Positions 21,450 through 32,838 of a DNA stretch of 64,000 nucleotides are shown here, in pieces. The notes under the pieces are model-generated. The model searched no databases. It saw only the letters and a program-made list of their open reading frames with translations, and was not told the origin of the DNA. Source of the stretch: Ehretia macrophylla (taxonomy: Eukaryota > Streptophyta > Magnoliopsida > Boraginales > Ehretiaceae). The stretch covers positions 1,252,501 through 1,316,500 of the forward strand of contig CM075770.1 in assembly GCA_037974665.1 (NCBI GenBank), in the 5' to 3' direction. Position 1 is the stretch's first letter, and each line of letters starts with the position of its first letter. The position numbers were made by a program, and so were the translations under genes.

Positions 21450-23224
21450 TTAAATTCATACTACAGGTTTGGTTTCCATTGTATTAATAAATATAGTTTT
21501 ATGCGGACAAAAGATTCCTCAAGTTGGACAATCTAAAAGGCACAACCTGCAAATCTCTCATTGATGCATCATTCGCAGACCAAATACCTCTAACATGCTC
21601 AGCCTGCTTTGTCATAAAATCATATCTGGACAAAATGTTTTCCTAAAAAATTAGATTCATGCATGTTAAAAATATAAAAGAACTTTTATTAAATAAATTG
21701 AATATATTAAAAATAACTCTTAGTTAAGAGTGGCTATAGAGGAGACAAATCTAGAATCAACATAAATCAAAACATATCTTAACATATCTATTCTGATGAC
21801 TGATGAGATCACAAATCATCAATATTTTTTTCTTTGGATATAGTGGGGGATAGTAATGAGATTCGAACTCAGAACGTTTAAGTACAATAAACTACTAGTT
21901 GACTATTTTACTCAATTATTGATGATTTTGTCTAATCGTTTTGCATGTTAAAAATATAAAATAACTTTAATCGAAAACATAGCTTGAATGTATTACGAGT
22001 ATATATTGAAGAGTGCTTCTAAAAGGGAAGTTCTATTAAATAGCTTGAATATAGTGCTCTCAAATTTGACAAGATCACTAGTGACTATAGAGAAGCCAAA
22101 TCTAGAATCTTAATAAATCAAAACATATCTCAACATATAAAAATTTGACAAGATCACCAATCATCAATTAATATCTTGATTGATAATTATTTCATACGAT
22201 CCTCTTTTTTTTTTTTCTTTTTTTTTTTTCTAAATGTGAGATATGTGACGCATAAAACTAATCACGAAGGTAGATAGTAATTGCATGAATCGATTATTTG
22301 GTTGCGCGATTCATAATATCTTGATTGATATTTGTTGTGCCAAATTAAGCATATGCTTTCGTGTGAAGTTTAATATAAGATCACAAGTCACTTTCTACTA
22401 TTTAATAATTTAAATTGGATATCTTTATTTGGGTCAACAAGGATATTAAGAAAATGTTTAAATTAAAATATTATTTAATATAAGTGGGGTACGAAATGAG
22501 GCCTACATTTTTTGAATTTTTATAACATTTAAAGTTGTAAGTGAGAGACATGTGGGTGAGGTAACAATTTTTATTTAAAAAAAAAGTGGTTACTATTTTG
22601 GAATATAGGGAAAAAAAATAAGGTATTCAGATTAAAGTAAGATAGATGGTATTTGGAAGCAAAACAAAATAAAAATGTAGACATTTCGTGAAACTCTTCA
22701 CAAACTCGCACAGACGTCTTTGGTTAGATTGGAAGAAGCCTATATATAGAATAGGCCTTTCCACCGACCTAGGTATTTTTTTTTGCTAGGTACCGACCTA
22801 AGTATTTGCCACCTATTGAGATAGAGAAATTGTGATTCCTTATTTAGACTTTTGACCCTTTTATCTGTTTAAATTGGAGTTTGACTCGGCTTGTGTGGTT
22901 TTAATAACATATTAAATACATTAAAAAAAAAAAAATTGTTGTCAACGCTAATCAATTTCTTTTATTAATTTTACTCATATGATAATTTTCATTAATCCAA
23001 TTGAATGATGATTTATCATCGCACAACTAATGAAAGAGAACTTAAATGGAAGTGCTATAAATTACGAGACGTTATTAAGGTAGGTTGTCCACTTGTCCTA
23101 TTTATCAAAGGAGATCGATGCATGACGTAGTAGTCGTCCTATCCACACCATGTTGAGTGAATTGTATTTATATTCTTGAACTTTCATATGACACCAGAGA
23201 AGCAGAAAATTAGCTTTGAGACCA
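21450..23224. other. AT-rich intergenic DNA
   Basis: No gene was seen. Long T and A runs occur at 22205-22230 and 22921-22934. A short GAGATTCGAACTC segment at about 21859-21871 resembles a tRNA/SINE B box but stands alone. Confidence 0.5.
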
Positions 23225-23233
23225 TTTTCTCTA

Positions 23234-23715
23234 GGGAAAATGTCATATTTAGTTCTTATTATTTTATTTTATTTTTTTAATTTGTATTTTATTGTTTAAA
23301 ATATCTTAATTTTGTTTTTATTATTTTTAAAAAAGTCTTAATTCCATTTCTATTATTTTTAGAAAATCTCAATTTCGTTCGTATTATTTTTTTAAAGTTT
23401 TAAATTCATCCATATTGTTCAATTTAGTCCCTGTTGCTTTTTTAAAAATTTTAAATTTATCTCTATTATTTCTCACAAGATTTTAATTTAGTCATTAAAT
23501 AATAGAGACAAATTTAAAACTTTAAGAAAACAATACGGATGAAATTAAAAAAAATTTAAAAAAATTATGGACGAAATTGAAACTTTTGGAAAACAATAAA
23601 AATGAAATTAAAAAATTTTAAATAATAGAGATATATAAAATTAAAACTTTTAAGAAAATAATAGGAACGAAATTAAAAAAAATTAAATATTAGAAATTAA
23701 ATGTGAAATTTTCCC
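23234..23715. mobile_element. MULE-like MITE (482 bp) made of ~30-bp subrepeats
   Basis: Inverted ends (GGGAAAATGTCATATTTAG and, from the right, GGGAAAATTTCACATTTAA) are flanked by a perfect 9-bp duplication TTTTCTCTA (23225-23233 and 23716-23724). The interior is a series of diverged units of about 30 bp, of the pattern AATTTCGTTCGTATTATTTTT. They are in one orientation in the left half and inverted in the right half. No coding sequence. Confidence 0.85.
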
Positions 23716-24053
23716 TTTTCTCTATGGTTGTACAACTTTTCAAATCAATAAAAATAAGACCTTCAGTCTTCATACATGAATCAATAAATTATACAAGTGT
23801 CCCAAGTTTGGGTTGGTCAGGAAAGAATTTACTTTTTTTTCCATCACATCTACTGTTTATTAGTTCTAGATTGACCTAAAATATTACAAGAATGCATGGT
23901 TCTTTTGTATTTTTATAATAAACAATAAGAGATCCCATTCCACTTTAAAAACGTAATTACTAAAGATCAGAATCACTTCTTATACAAGAATTGTATTACG
24001 AAATTTGTAGCATTAAAATATGTCCAGTGTGATTGTATATAAAATGAGTATGA

Positions 24054-24138
24054 TATATATATATATATATATGTGTGTGCGTGTGTGTGTGTGTGAAGAG
24101 GGGGAGGGGGAGGTAGAGGTGGAGGTGGAGGTGGAGTT
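24054..24138. repeat. (TA)n-(TG)n microsatellite and GGAGGT minisatellite
   Basis: A TA run passes into a TG run and then into a purine-rich GGGGGA/GGTGGA tract. This lies about 40 bp from the Athila insertion point. The frames read across it are repeat artefacts. Confidence 0.85.
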
Positions 24139-24177
24139 GTATGTAGGGAAGATGCCATTGACAACCCACAGACCACC

Positions 24178-25734
24178 TGATCGCATCGTTTTGCGCTCAA
24201 AAATAGCAAAGTTAAATGATTAAAAATATTACTTACTTTGAATTATCTCTAACTATGGCGAGTAGAGGGTCGATCCACGAAAATTGGGTTATCAAGTTAA
24301 GTTAAGTCCTTAATTTAGAATTATTTGACTATCTTCCGTCACGGATAAGTTTGATTAAGTCTAAAAATCCAAATGTATAAACATACAGTAGATTAAGTCC
24401 AAGAAATGTCTACAAAATATCCAAAGATACAATAGTAACTAGATCCAAAAGTGAATTAATCAAAAGTACTAAATTGAAGAATCACAACACTCAACACTGA
24501 AAATCCAAAGGATTAATGATTCAGGGTGGTTATAGCTCGGTATACACAAGTACAAAATTATTGATTCAGATTAAAAGTTAAGTCCTTCAGAAATAAGGCT
24601 ACAAGCTCCCACTACTGAAATGAGTATTTAATTACGTAAGTGATAAGATTAATTAATTAACAAGATTGAATATGTTGGTACAACCTAACGATATCCAATC
24701 TCTCAATTAATCTTTCACTTATGTAACCTGGAGGTGTCGGTACAACCAGACTAGAATCCATCTGAGATAGTCTCATATTGTCATTGGTTTACAAAATCGG
24801 GCATATATGTACTTTCAATTAAATATAACATAACTACAAGTATACGTATAATTAATCAAAGAATACTTAGAAATAAAAATATGAGACTTTAATAAATCTG
24901 AATCACAACATTTGTATAAGAGTAACTTCACACGTACCACCCCGAATCTCGGGTCTAGTATGTTATGATAAACTTTAAAGTACAAGAAATTATAACGAAA
25001 ACTGAAATAAAAGAATACTTATCGTGTTGAACAGATTTCAGTAGACCGGTATGATTTCGATATGTTGATAGCTTACTAGACCCTCCATTCGGGATTAAAA
25101 CTTTGCACACAACTAAGAATAATAATTAAAACACTCAAAACTCACTTCACAAATACTAGAGTAGCAGAAATTGAGCTAAGAAGAGAAAAATGTTACAAGA
25201 AAAATGAAATGAGGAAGAAAGTATTTATAGGAAAATTCTGGCACTATTTATATGTACTATTCACACAGTGATGTCATTAATATGTCAGCACGATGTTAGC
25301 GCCAAGGTTACCATTATGTCAGCATGATGTCAGCGAAGTTACTATTCACACATTGACTTTACTATTCATGCATTGACTTTGACTTTTACTATTCATCCAT
25401 TGACTTTGACTTTTTCTATTTACCCGTTGACTTTGACTTTGACCAAAAGGTTGACCAAGGCTACTTCAAGATTTTTCAGCATCCTGAATCTATTTTCGCA
25501 CTCCGTTTGGCCAAATTCAATCTCGATTTGCTTGTGTTAAGGTCGTTCTACCTTCCTCCTTCAGTATTGTGTTGAATTTCTCGTTCAAGTGTTGGCTTTT
25601 GTGGCCATTTTTGCTATTTCTTCTTCAGAACCTATATTGCACTAAATTTGTGTAAAATATACAATTAAGCTTGAAATAATAATGCAATATACATGATTCA
25701 ATGTGTTAAAATTACTAAAAGTATGGATTTATCA
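24178..25734 (-). repeat. Athila 3' LTR (1,557 bp)
   Basis: Direct repeat of 35864-37383. It has a minus-strand TATAAATAC box at 25221-25229. On the upstream side of that box it has a cluster of nine TTGAC cores (25353-25456). A 16-17-bp segment near 25065-25081 is missing from the other LTR. Confidence 0.93.
25353..25456. promoter_or_regulatory. W-box (TTGAC) cluster in 3' LTR
   Basis: Nine TTGAC cores, most in TTGACT or TTGACC context, lie 125-235 bp upstream (minus strand) of the LTR TATA box. TTGAC(C/T) is the WRKY factor site. The cluster comes from a TTGACTTTGACTTT repeat. Confidence 0.65.
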
Positions 25735-25750
25735 ACCTCCTCAAACCCAT
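25735..25750 (-). other. Polypurine tract of Athila element
   Basis: The minus strand reads GGGTTTGAGGAGGT directly before the 3' LTR. Two similar tracts occur at about 26699-26720 and 29383-29397. Confidence 0.8.
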
Positions 25751-26955
25751 TCTTTGTTTGTCCTCAAGTAAATGCATCAATTACTTCATGAATTCAAAAA
25801 TATTAAATTTAAGCAGTCAATGTATTCATAGAGTTATATTTTATAAAATACATGATTAACAGTGAGTTTGTCTTCCAAACAATTCCACCCCAAGAAATTG
25901 TTTTGTATCTAGAAGAATAGAAACCAACTTAATTACAAAAAATCATTTGAGCCTTTTTAAGCACTTGTAACTCAATTAAGAGGTAAGAAAATTAATCACG
26001 CAAAATTTGTAAAATCGAAAATATTTCTATGAGTAGTCATAAAATGTTAAAACTCAATTACCTTCCAAATCGCGTAATACTCCCTAAGATTTGTTTTTTT
26101 TGATATAGATGACTCGGATGATAGATGTTGGTTGACTCACTGATTTCTGAAATTTTGCCTTTCATTGATTGAATTGTATTTGGTGAAAGAAGGCTTGTCT
26201 GGTAGGATTTGAATTGATAGCTTTTTCATAACAAAAATGGTTAGAAGAAAACATTTGTTATGGATTTCTTTTCTGCCTCTTTTTTGTTGAATCAACACTT
26301 TTGATATTTGAAAGATGTTGAGCGAGTCATCTACACATTTTTTTTTATTTTTTTTTCAAAGGAGTATGCCGATCTTGAAAAATAAGTCAAATTTTAATAA
26401 AACACAACGTCTAACATTGAACACTTCTCAATCTCTTATTTGTTTTATAATTAATCAAAAACTTCTAATTGAATCATGTGACGTTGTTGGGATGAAATAA
26501 TAATTAACAAGGTTTCAAAAAAAATCTAGATACAAACTCAACTCTTAGCGGCTAATTATTTTTCCATTCTAAATTCACAGTTAATTCAACTATTTTATCA
26601 CAATCTAACCATATTTCAATAATTAACCACTCAAATTTAATTATTATGAATAAATGAAGTAAAAGTTTTGAAATTTTTTTGGTATCAGGTTGGTATCAAC
26701 TTTTTTCTTCCTCAAACCCAAGCCTTACATTGTCCTCAATGAAAGAAAACTATGTAATGCAAAGTAAAAAGAAAGATACAACATGATAAACAATCCAAGC
26801 AATGTTCCTCAAAAACTTTCTGAAAGAAGAATTGTCAAATAAAATCTCAAAAACCAACATTAGCCTTGAGTTTAAATAAAAACTAAAATATTTCTAAAGA
26901 AATATGAAATAAAAAAAAACATAAACTAAAATAACATAGAAAGCATGCCACTGAA
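25751..26955 (-). other. Athila 3' untranslated region
   Basis: Non-coding stretch between the extra ORF and the 3' polypurine tract. It contains a second polypurine-like tract (minus strand GGGTTTGAGGAAGAAAAAAG at about 26699-26720) followed by GTTGATACC. This resembles the real junction, GTTGATAAATCC at the LTR. Confidence 0.6.
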
Positions 26956-28017
26956 TTACGATGGTGGTGGCGGCTGAGGACCTGAGCCTGAACCTTTCAT
27001 TGAAGCAAGATCAGCTAGTAATGCAGCAAACTCTTCCCTCTATGACTGCTTAAAATCAGTAAATTCAACTTTCAGTCCACCTATTTCACCCAATCCTGCA
27101 GTAAGGTTAGTATTCATGGCTTGCAGCTCTCTGTACATCTTTTCCATCAAAGATTCTTCAGGTAGAGTACCGCCTTGCTGGGAAGACATGGCGCCTTCAG
27201 TAGGTTGAGTGGAAGGCCGTGGAGCATTTAATGCTAAGGGCATCTTTTGAACAGCGCGCTCCAAATGTTTAAGACTCTTTGTGAGCTCCGATTCACCATA
27301 CGAAGTAATATGGAGATCAATGAATGGCTCATCAGGTGAAAAAGAAAAATTAAACCGTTGAAGTAAAGAAACCATTAATCGAGGAAAACGAAGTGTAGAT
27401 GTAGTATCAAACCTCCTCATGTGGTCTATAAGACTCATCATATTTTCTCCAATTACAACCCCAACATCAAAAAGGTCACTTTGATAAAACTGATATAAGA
27501 CTTGTAACACAACTCCCGTCCTCTCTTGATCATGACCATATGGGCAAAGATTCTTTTTAACAATTATATCAGTTAACCACATATCCCTCGGAAGGGAAGA
27601 TCTCCTTACACCCACACCATGTCCAAGAACCGGACCCCCACACAAATTTATAGCAATTTCCAAATTTGAAATTCTAGCAGGAAAGTCCGCAGTTGTCGCA
27701 TAAAACATATCATGCCCATACATAATAGTCATGATATCAGTAGTAGTAAATGTAAATTCAAAACCATCAACTGAAGTACTAAATGTACCATCATCATAAG
27801 AAAAATGCTCATAAAAATGTCGAATAAGACGAGAAAAAATAAGAATATCATCAAAAGGTGGGTGCAGAATACAGTCAAGATAATATCCCTCAAAATATTC
27901 AAAAGCACGTGTCCCATTTTTGGAAGCTCTCAAATTATCCGAAAAATCAGTTTTAGCCTCAATTTGAGCATTCTCAAGTCGTGCAGTCAATGATAATCTC
28001 TGTCTTTTTGGAGCCAT
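26956..28017 (-). pseudogene. Athila extra ORF in the env-like position (one nonsense codon)
   Basis: ATG at 28017 opens 325 codons to TAG at 27040-27042. The frame then stays open for a further 27 codons to TAA at 26956-26958, ending in a Gly/Ser/Pro-rich tail. The TAG probably replaced CAG. The protein begins MAPKRQRLS and contains FEYFEGYYLDCILHPPFDDIL, FEFTFTTTDIMTIMYG and RDMWLTDIIVKKNLCPYGHD. This layout matches the plant 'putative plant transposon protein' domain (PF20167 from memory) found downstream of pol in Athila elements. I see no signal peptide or clear membrane helix, so 'envelope' is a positional label only. Confidence 0.75.
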
Positions 28018-28363
28018 AATCTAAATAATAAACAAAAAACTAAATCAGAAAAATCATGAAAAATAAAAAACAAATTTTTTTACGTAGAAATTATTTATAC
28101 AAACAACACCTTTTAACAACCACAAAATCACTATTAACAACACAAAATAGTGACTAGCCATCCACTCAAATCTCCAACATTAACACAATATATAAATCCT
28201 ATACTTAGGGCAACAAGAAAATACATGTACATTAATCTGAAAATTTGTTTTAATTTTCGGATTTTGTTTGTTTTTTTTTTCAGATTAAAATTAAAGGAAA
28301 TCTAACATAAAATTTAAAACTAAAATCTAACTAAATTGTACATACATAGACATCTACATACAC

Positions 28364-28396
<33 letters not shown>

Positions 28397-28708
28397 CACA
28401 TATCTGAAAAAAATCATACCAAAACGAAGTTTGGGAGCTATCGAATAACAATAAGCTGAAAATAAGCAGTAAAAATCATCCTAAAACCTTCAAATATGTG
28501 TATATACATACATAGATAAATATATACAAACAGATCTAAACTTAAAATAAACTGAAAAAAAATGAAAATAAGATAAAAAGCAAGAAAACATAACTCGGGT
28601 TGCGGATCTGTAGTTGATTTGGGGTGGGGAAGGGTTTTGGTGAGTTTTTGGGGTGATTTCCGTGGGGTGGGGGTGTATTTTTTTTTGGTTTCATAGCTGC
28701 TGCAATTG

Positions 28709-28775
28709 GGGCTTATATTATAAGCCCTGACTGCAATAGTGCGCTCGAGCGCCATCAAGGGGCGCTCGAACGCGC
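28709..28775 (-). promoter_or_regulatory. Possible internal promoter module B of Athila
   Basis: On minus: a GC-rich near-palindromic pair (28741-28775), then a perfect 9-bp-arm palindrome containing TATAATATAAG (28709-28727), then a C/A-rich leader-like stretch. It lies upstream of the extra ORF. A promoter role is inferred only from composition and position. Confidence 0.35.
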
Positions 28776-29239
28776 TTTTGCAAAACTATTTTTTTTTTAA
28801 TTAATATATATAATAATAAAACAGAAATGTTAATAACGGAAATGAAATAAAAATTATACTTTTACTTAATATAGATATACATATAAATATAAACATAAAT
28901 ACCATAACAATAAAAAACCATAAAAACAAACCACACTATTTTTATTAAACATAAATACATTACATAAGAGGAAATACAACAACATAAAATTATCCCCTAA
29001 TCTCGGGAACGCAAAACAAAACATTCTTCTTTCTACCCAAAATACCTTTGATCCCATTTGATCAAGAGATAAAGAAAAAGAAGGTAAAAGATAAATACAC
29101 TTGCAAACGAGTACACAGCCATGGCAAATTGATCCGCCGTGAGAGCCCCAAACATCATGTTGGTTGAATGCAGCAAAGAAGAGAAAAAAAAAATTAGAGA
29201 GAGAGAAGAAAGCAGGCGGCAGTGGAGAGAAAAGAAAAT

Positions 29240-29325
29240 GAGGAGAAGAAGAAAGAAAGAGGGCTTTAAACCTCTCGGTTAGGTCATACCGCGCTCGAGC
29301 GCCATTCAGGCGGGTTCGAACGGGG
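29240..29325 (-). promoter_or_regulatory. Possible internal promoter module A of Athila
   Basis: A second copy of the GCGCTCGAGCGCCAT motif (29291-29305), followed on minus by GGTTTAAAGCCC and a long CT-rich stretch. It is similar in arrangement to module B, 550 bp away. Inference only. Confidence 0.3.
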
Positions 29326-30751
29326 TTCTTCCCGTTTATGCTTTAAATGTTTTTGTAAAATCACAAAGTAGGAATATATAATCTTCCTCAAACCTATTTT
29401 CTACATGGCCACACTTTTTTTTTCTATTATTATTATTTATTATTATTATTATTATTATTTTATAGTTTATTATAAAACAAAATTGGTACAAAAAATAAAC
29501 ACATGAATTTTATACCACTCAATCAACATGAGAAAACCAAGTGTAAGAATATACAAATAACACCGATCGATAATCATCCATCAAGATTCGAACCTTAAAT
29601 CTGCTTCCAAAAGAAACAGTTGGATCCAAATTTAATTTAAGAATATTTGAGTTTAGACTAAATTTAGAATTCAACAACTTAACGAAGAGTTGTCTGCCAG
29701 TTTGGAAGGCAACACTGGAAGCCTGGGAAATGCAAAAATAGGATCCCAACCCTATTTCAGTTTTATACCTATGCAGCAAAGTAAATCACATCCGAACACC
29801 AAATGAATGACATCAAAATCTAGATAGTAAATCTACCCGCCATAGCGTAAGAACTGGCCGAAGCAGAGGTGATGAATCACGTATCACATCCCCTCAGAAT
29901 GGTATTAGTTATCTTTCTCTCAAATACCATGAGAGCCACTATTTTCATAACGGTGGAAAAAGACCTCCTAACGTTGAAGTTAACGCCAATTTAAAGCTAA
30001 TTGATAACCAAGCGACAACATCTAGGACGAACCTTGAAATGTTACCACCACGAGATCCTAGATTACCCAGAGATCACTTGGGTTCATGTGAGGCACACAC
30101 CCTAGTACAAACAACACCTTGTTTTATCATTAGACAGTCACTACCGAATGCTGCCACTGTGTACCCATCCTCCCACCCATTTAGGATGAGCGCGTCACAC
30201 AAATTGTCGGAGTTTTTCCTTCTAACCGGGAATGGGCACTGGAACCATTTAATGTCAGCCAACAAGAAATGCACACACAGTTAAGTGCCGTAGTTTAACG
30301 CTTTCGGGCAATAATTTTTTTTTATAGAATTTAAAATTAAGGGACTAGCTCTTCTAGAGGTTTCTGTGTTCACGCCATCCAATACTTTCCTTCGGCACTC
30401 ACATGGGGCTACAACCAGTTCCACAGGGTCAAGAGCAATGCAGTGGGGTTTTACGTTACAGAAAATACCGTCTGGTGAATGCTCTTACTCCTAACTACCT
30501 TATCAAGTAAAGCCCAACAGACCCAAACTACATTAAGCTGGTGGAGTAGCAAGTACTGTTAGACAGAGTTGCATTGGTCAGACAACCGCACACAGAAAAA
30601 GTACAGTGACCATTAGTATCATGACAATTATACATTTATGAGTGTTTCTCAGGGTTAAGACCCAAACTACTTTAAGTTGGAGAAAGACTCATTTGGTACG
30701 AAATATAAAAAGAATAAAAATAAAATTTAGAACCCTAATACCTCTAGACAT

Positions 30752-30769
30752 CCTAGGTTGCCTCCTAGG
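30752..30769 (-). other. Conserved-looking hairpin motif after Athila pol
   Basis: The minus strand reads CCTAGGAGGCAACCTAGG about 50 nt after the pol stop, an inverted pair around AGGCAA. I recall a similar GGGAGGCAACCC motif after pol in other Athila-type elements. The function is unknown to me. Confidence 0.45.
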
Positions 30770-30816
30770 AGCACTAACTTTAACGTCTTCAGTCAGACAG
30801 AGTCACATTGAAATTG

Positions 30817-32838
30817 TTATTTTGCAGGGATTAGATTCTTAAGTTCAATTGACTCTTCACCCCAATTCTTTAATTGGATTGCTGGTCTTAGCCTTTGTCT
30901 ATTTACAAACATAGTTTTTCCATTTGTTTTATCTTTTATCTTGACAACTCCAAACGGAAAACCTTGTTCAACCTTAAATGGTCCATCCCACCTAGACCTC
31001 AATTTTCTTGAAAACAATCGTAACTTAGAATTAAATAACCACACATCTTCTCCACGAATAAATGACTTCCGAATAATCATTTTATCATGCGTTCTCTTCA
31101 TTCTATCACTGTAAATCTTGACATTTTTATATGCCTCTAAACGCATCTCTTCAAGTTCACTTAGATGGAACAACCTGTTTTCACCAGCTTTCTGCAAGTC
31201 AAAATTCACAGTTCTAATTGCCCAGTAAGCCTTATGTTGTAACTCAACAGGTAAACGACATGTTTTTCCAAAAACTAAACAAAAAGGTGGCATTCCTATG
31301 GGAGTTTTATATGCAGTTCTATATGCCCAAAGTGCATCATTCAATCGAGTGGACCAATCCTTCCTTTTAGGTCTAACTGTCTTTTCAAGGATTGATATAA
31401 TTTCCCTATTAGAAACCTCAACATGTCCACTAGTTTGTGGGTGATATGGAGTTGCAACCTTATGAATGACTGAGTATTTCTTCAACAATATGACTGAGTA
31501 TTTTTTCAACAATTTTTCAAAAGTTTGGTGAATGAAATGACTTCCATCGTCACTAATGATGGCTCTTGGAATTCCAAACCGACATAAAATATTTTCTTTT
31601 ATGAACTTCATCACAACAGTGTGATCATTAGTCCTTGTTGCAATTGTTTCAATCCACTTAGACACATAATCAACAGCAACCAAAATGTATTGAAAACCAA
31701 AGGAGATGAGGAAAGGACCCATGAAATCAATATCCCAAACATAAAAAAGTTCACAAACCACGATGGGATTTAAGGGCATCATATCCCTTTTTCCCATGTT
31801 ACCTGTCTTTTGGCATCTTTCAGATGCCTTGAAAAACTCATGAGTGTCCTTGATTAATGTGGGCCAATAAAATCCACTTTGCAGAATTTTGATAGCTGTC
31901 TGTCGTCTTCCAAAGTGTCCTTCACATTCCTGCGAGTGACTAAATGACATGATGCTTAGCTGTTCAGACTCTGGAATACATCTGCGAATAATTTGTTCAG
32001 AACAAATATGGAACAAATGAGGATCCTCCCAGAAATAATGATTTGCTATTAAGAAAAATCGATCTCTCTCAGCTTTGTTCCATTCATTGGGTATTTTACC
32101 TACTGCAAGATAATTCACAATATGAGCATACCAAGGAAGTTTAGGAGCAGAAATTAGCAATAATTGTTCATCATGAAATGTATCTCTCAAGGGTAATTCA
32201 TTTTTTGTTTGTTGAGTTACAATCCTTGACAAGTAATCAGCAACAACATTTTCTCGACCTTTCTTATCTTTGATTGTTAAATCAAATTCTTGAATTAATA
32301 ACAACCATCGAATAAGCCTAGGTTTAACATCTTTCTTTTTCAACAGGTATCTTAATGCCGAGTAGTCAGAATAAATGATTATTTTTAACCCTAATACATA
32401 AGACCGAAACTTTTCTAATGCAAAAACTACAGCAAACAATTCTTTTTCTGTGGTGGTGGAGTTTTTCTGAGCATTATCCAAAGTTCGGCTGGCGTAATAG
32501 ATCACACAAGGAACACGATCATTGTGTTGACCTAAAACAACTCCTATGGCATAATCTGAAGCATCATACATAATTTCAAAAGAAAGAGAGTAGTCCGGTG
32601 GTTGAATCACTGGAGCAGTGGAAAATGCATTTTTCAGTGTTTCAAAAGCAGTAACACATTTTTCATCAAATTGGAATGGAGTATCCTGTACCAACAAATT
32701 CGATAAAAGTCTAACAATCTTACTAAAATCCTTTATAAATCGTCGATAGAAACCAGCATGTCCAAGGAATGATCTCACCTGTTTGACATTTACAGGAGGG
32801 GGAAGATTTGAGATAATATCAACCTTAGCTTTATCCAC
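30817..32838 (-). pseudogene. Athila RNase H and integrase
   Basis: 673-codon open frame after the RT frame shift. RNase H is at about 85-205 with Asp92 (YDASD), Glu133 (EKELFA) and Asp158 (YSDYSA). The integrase zinc domain has His301, His308 and Cys342, but the first Cys of the pair is Ser339. Core residues Asp371 (WDIDFMGP), Asp430 (SDDG) and Glu474 (GHVEVSNR) are present. An 8-residue tandem duplication lies at about 443-458, from a 24-bp duplication at 31466-31513. The C-terminus (GEDVWLFNSKL, SRWDGPFKV) is the usual gypsy-type tail. Confidence 0.9.
31466..31513. repeat. 24-bp tandem duplication in the integrase
   Basis: Two adjacent copies (31466-31489 and 31490-31513) differ at one base. 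The frame is kept and eight residues are repeated. Confidence 0.92.

Larger units (their letters stand above)
28018..30751 (-). other. Athila spacer between pol and the extra ORF
   Basis: 2.7 kb with no supported gene. It holds two copies of a GCGCTCGAGCGCCAT motif (28741 and 29291), a GGGCTTATATTATAAGCCC palindrome (28709-28727), CT-rich stretches on minus near 29170-29260, a (TTA)n run at 29426-29458 and a less AT-rich block at 29800-30640 of unknown origin. Short frames are present but show no recognisable protein. Confidence 0.6.

Noticed and set aside
21830-21935. tRNA-like B box (GAGTTCGAATCTC on minus), possible SINE
   Set aside because: No convincing A box at the right spacing, no tail and no target duplication.
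23973-24223. Frames across 24.0-24.2 kb (Pro/His-rich or Glu/Val-rich)
   Set aside because: Direct translations of the TA/TG and GGAGGT repeats.
28438-29057. Minus-strand frames of 63-106 codons in the Athila spacer
   Set aside because: Hydrophobic or Lys/Pro-rich frames from A/T runs, no similarity recognised; the region is better read as regulatory spacer.
29800-30640. Spacer block as an integrated virus fragment
   Set aside because: No coat, movement, replicase or other viral domain could be read in any frame; only the composition differs.
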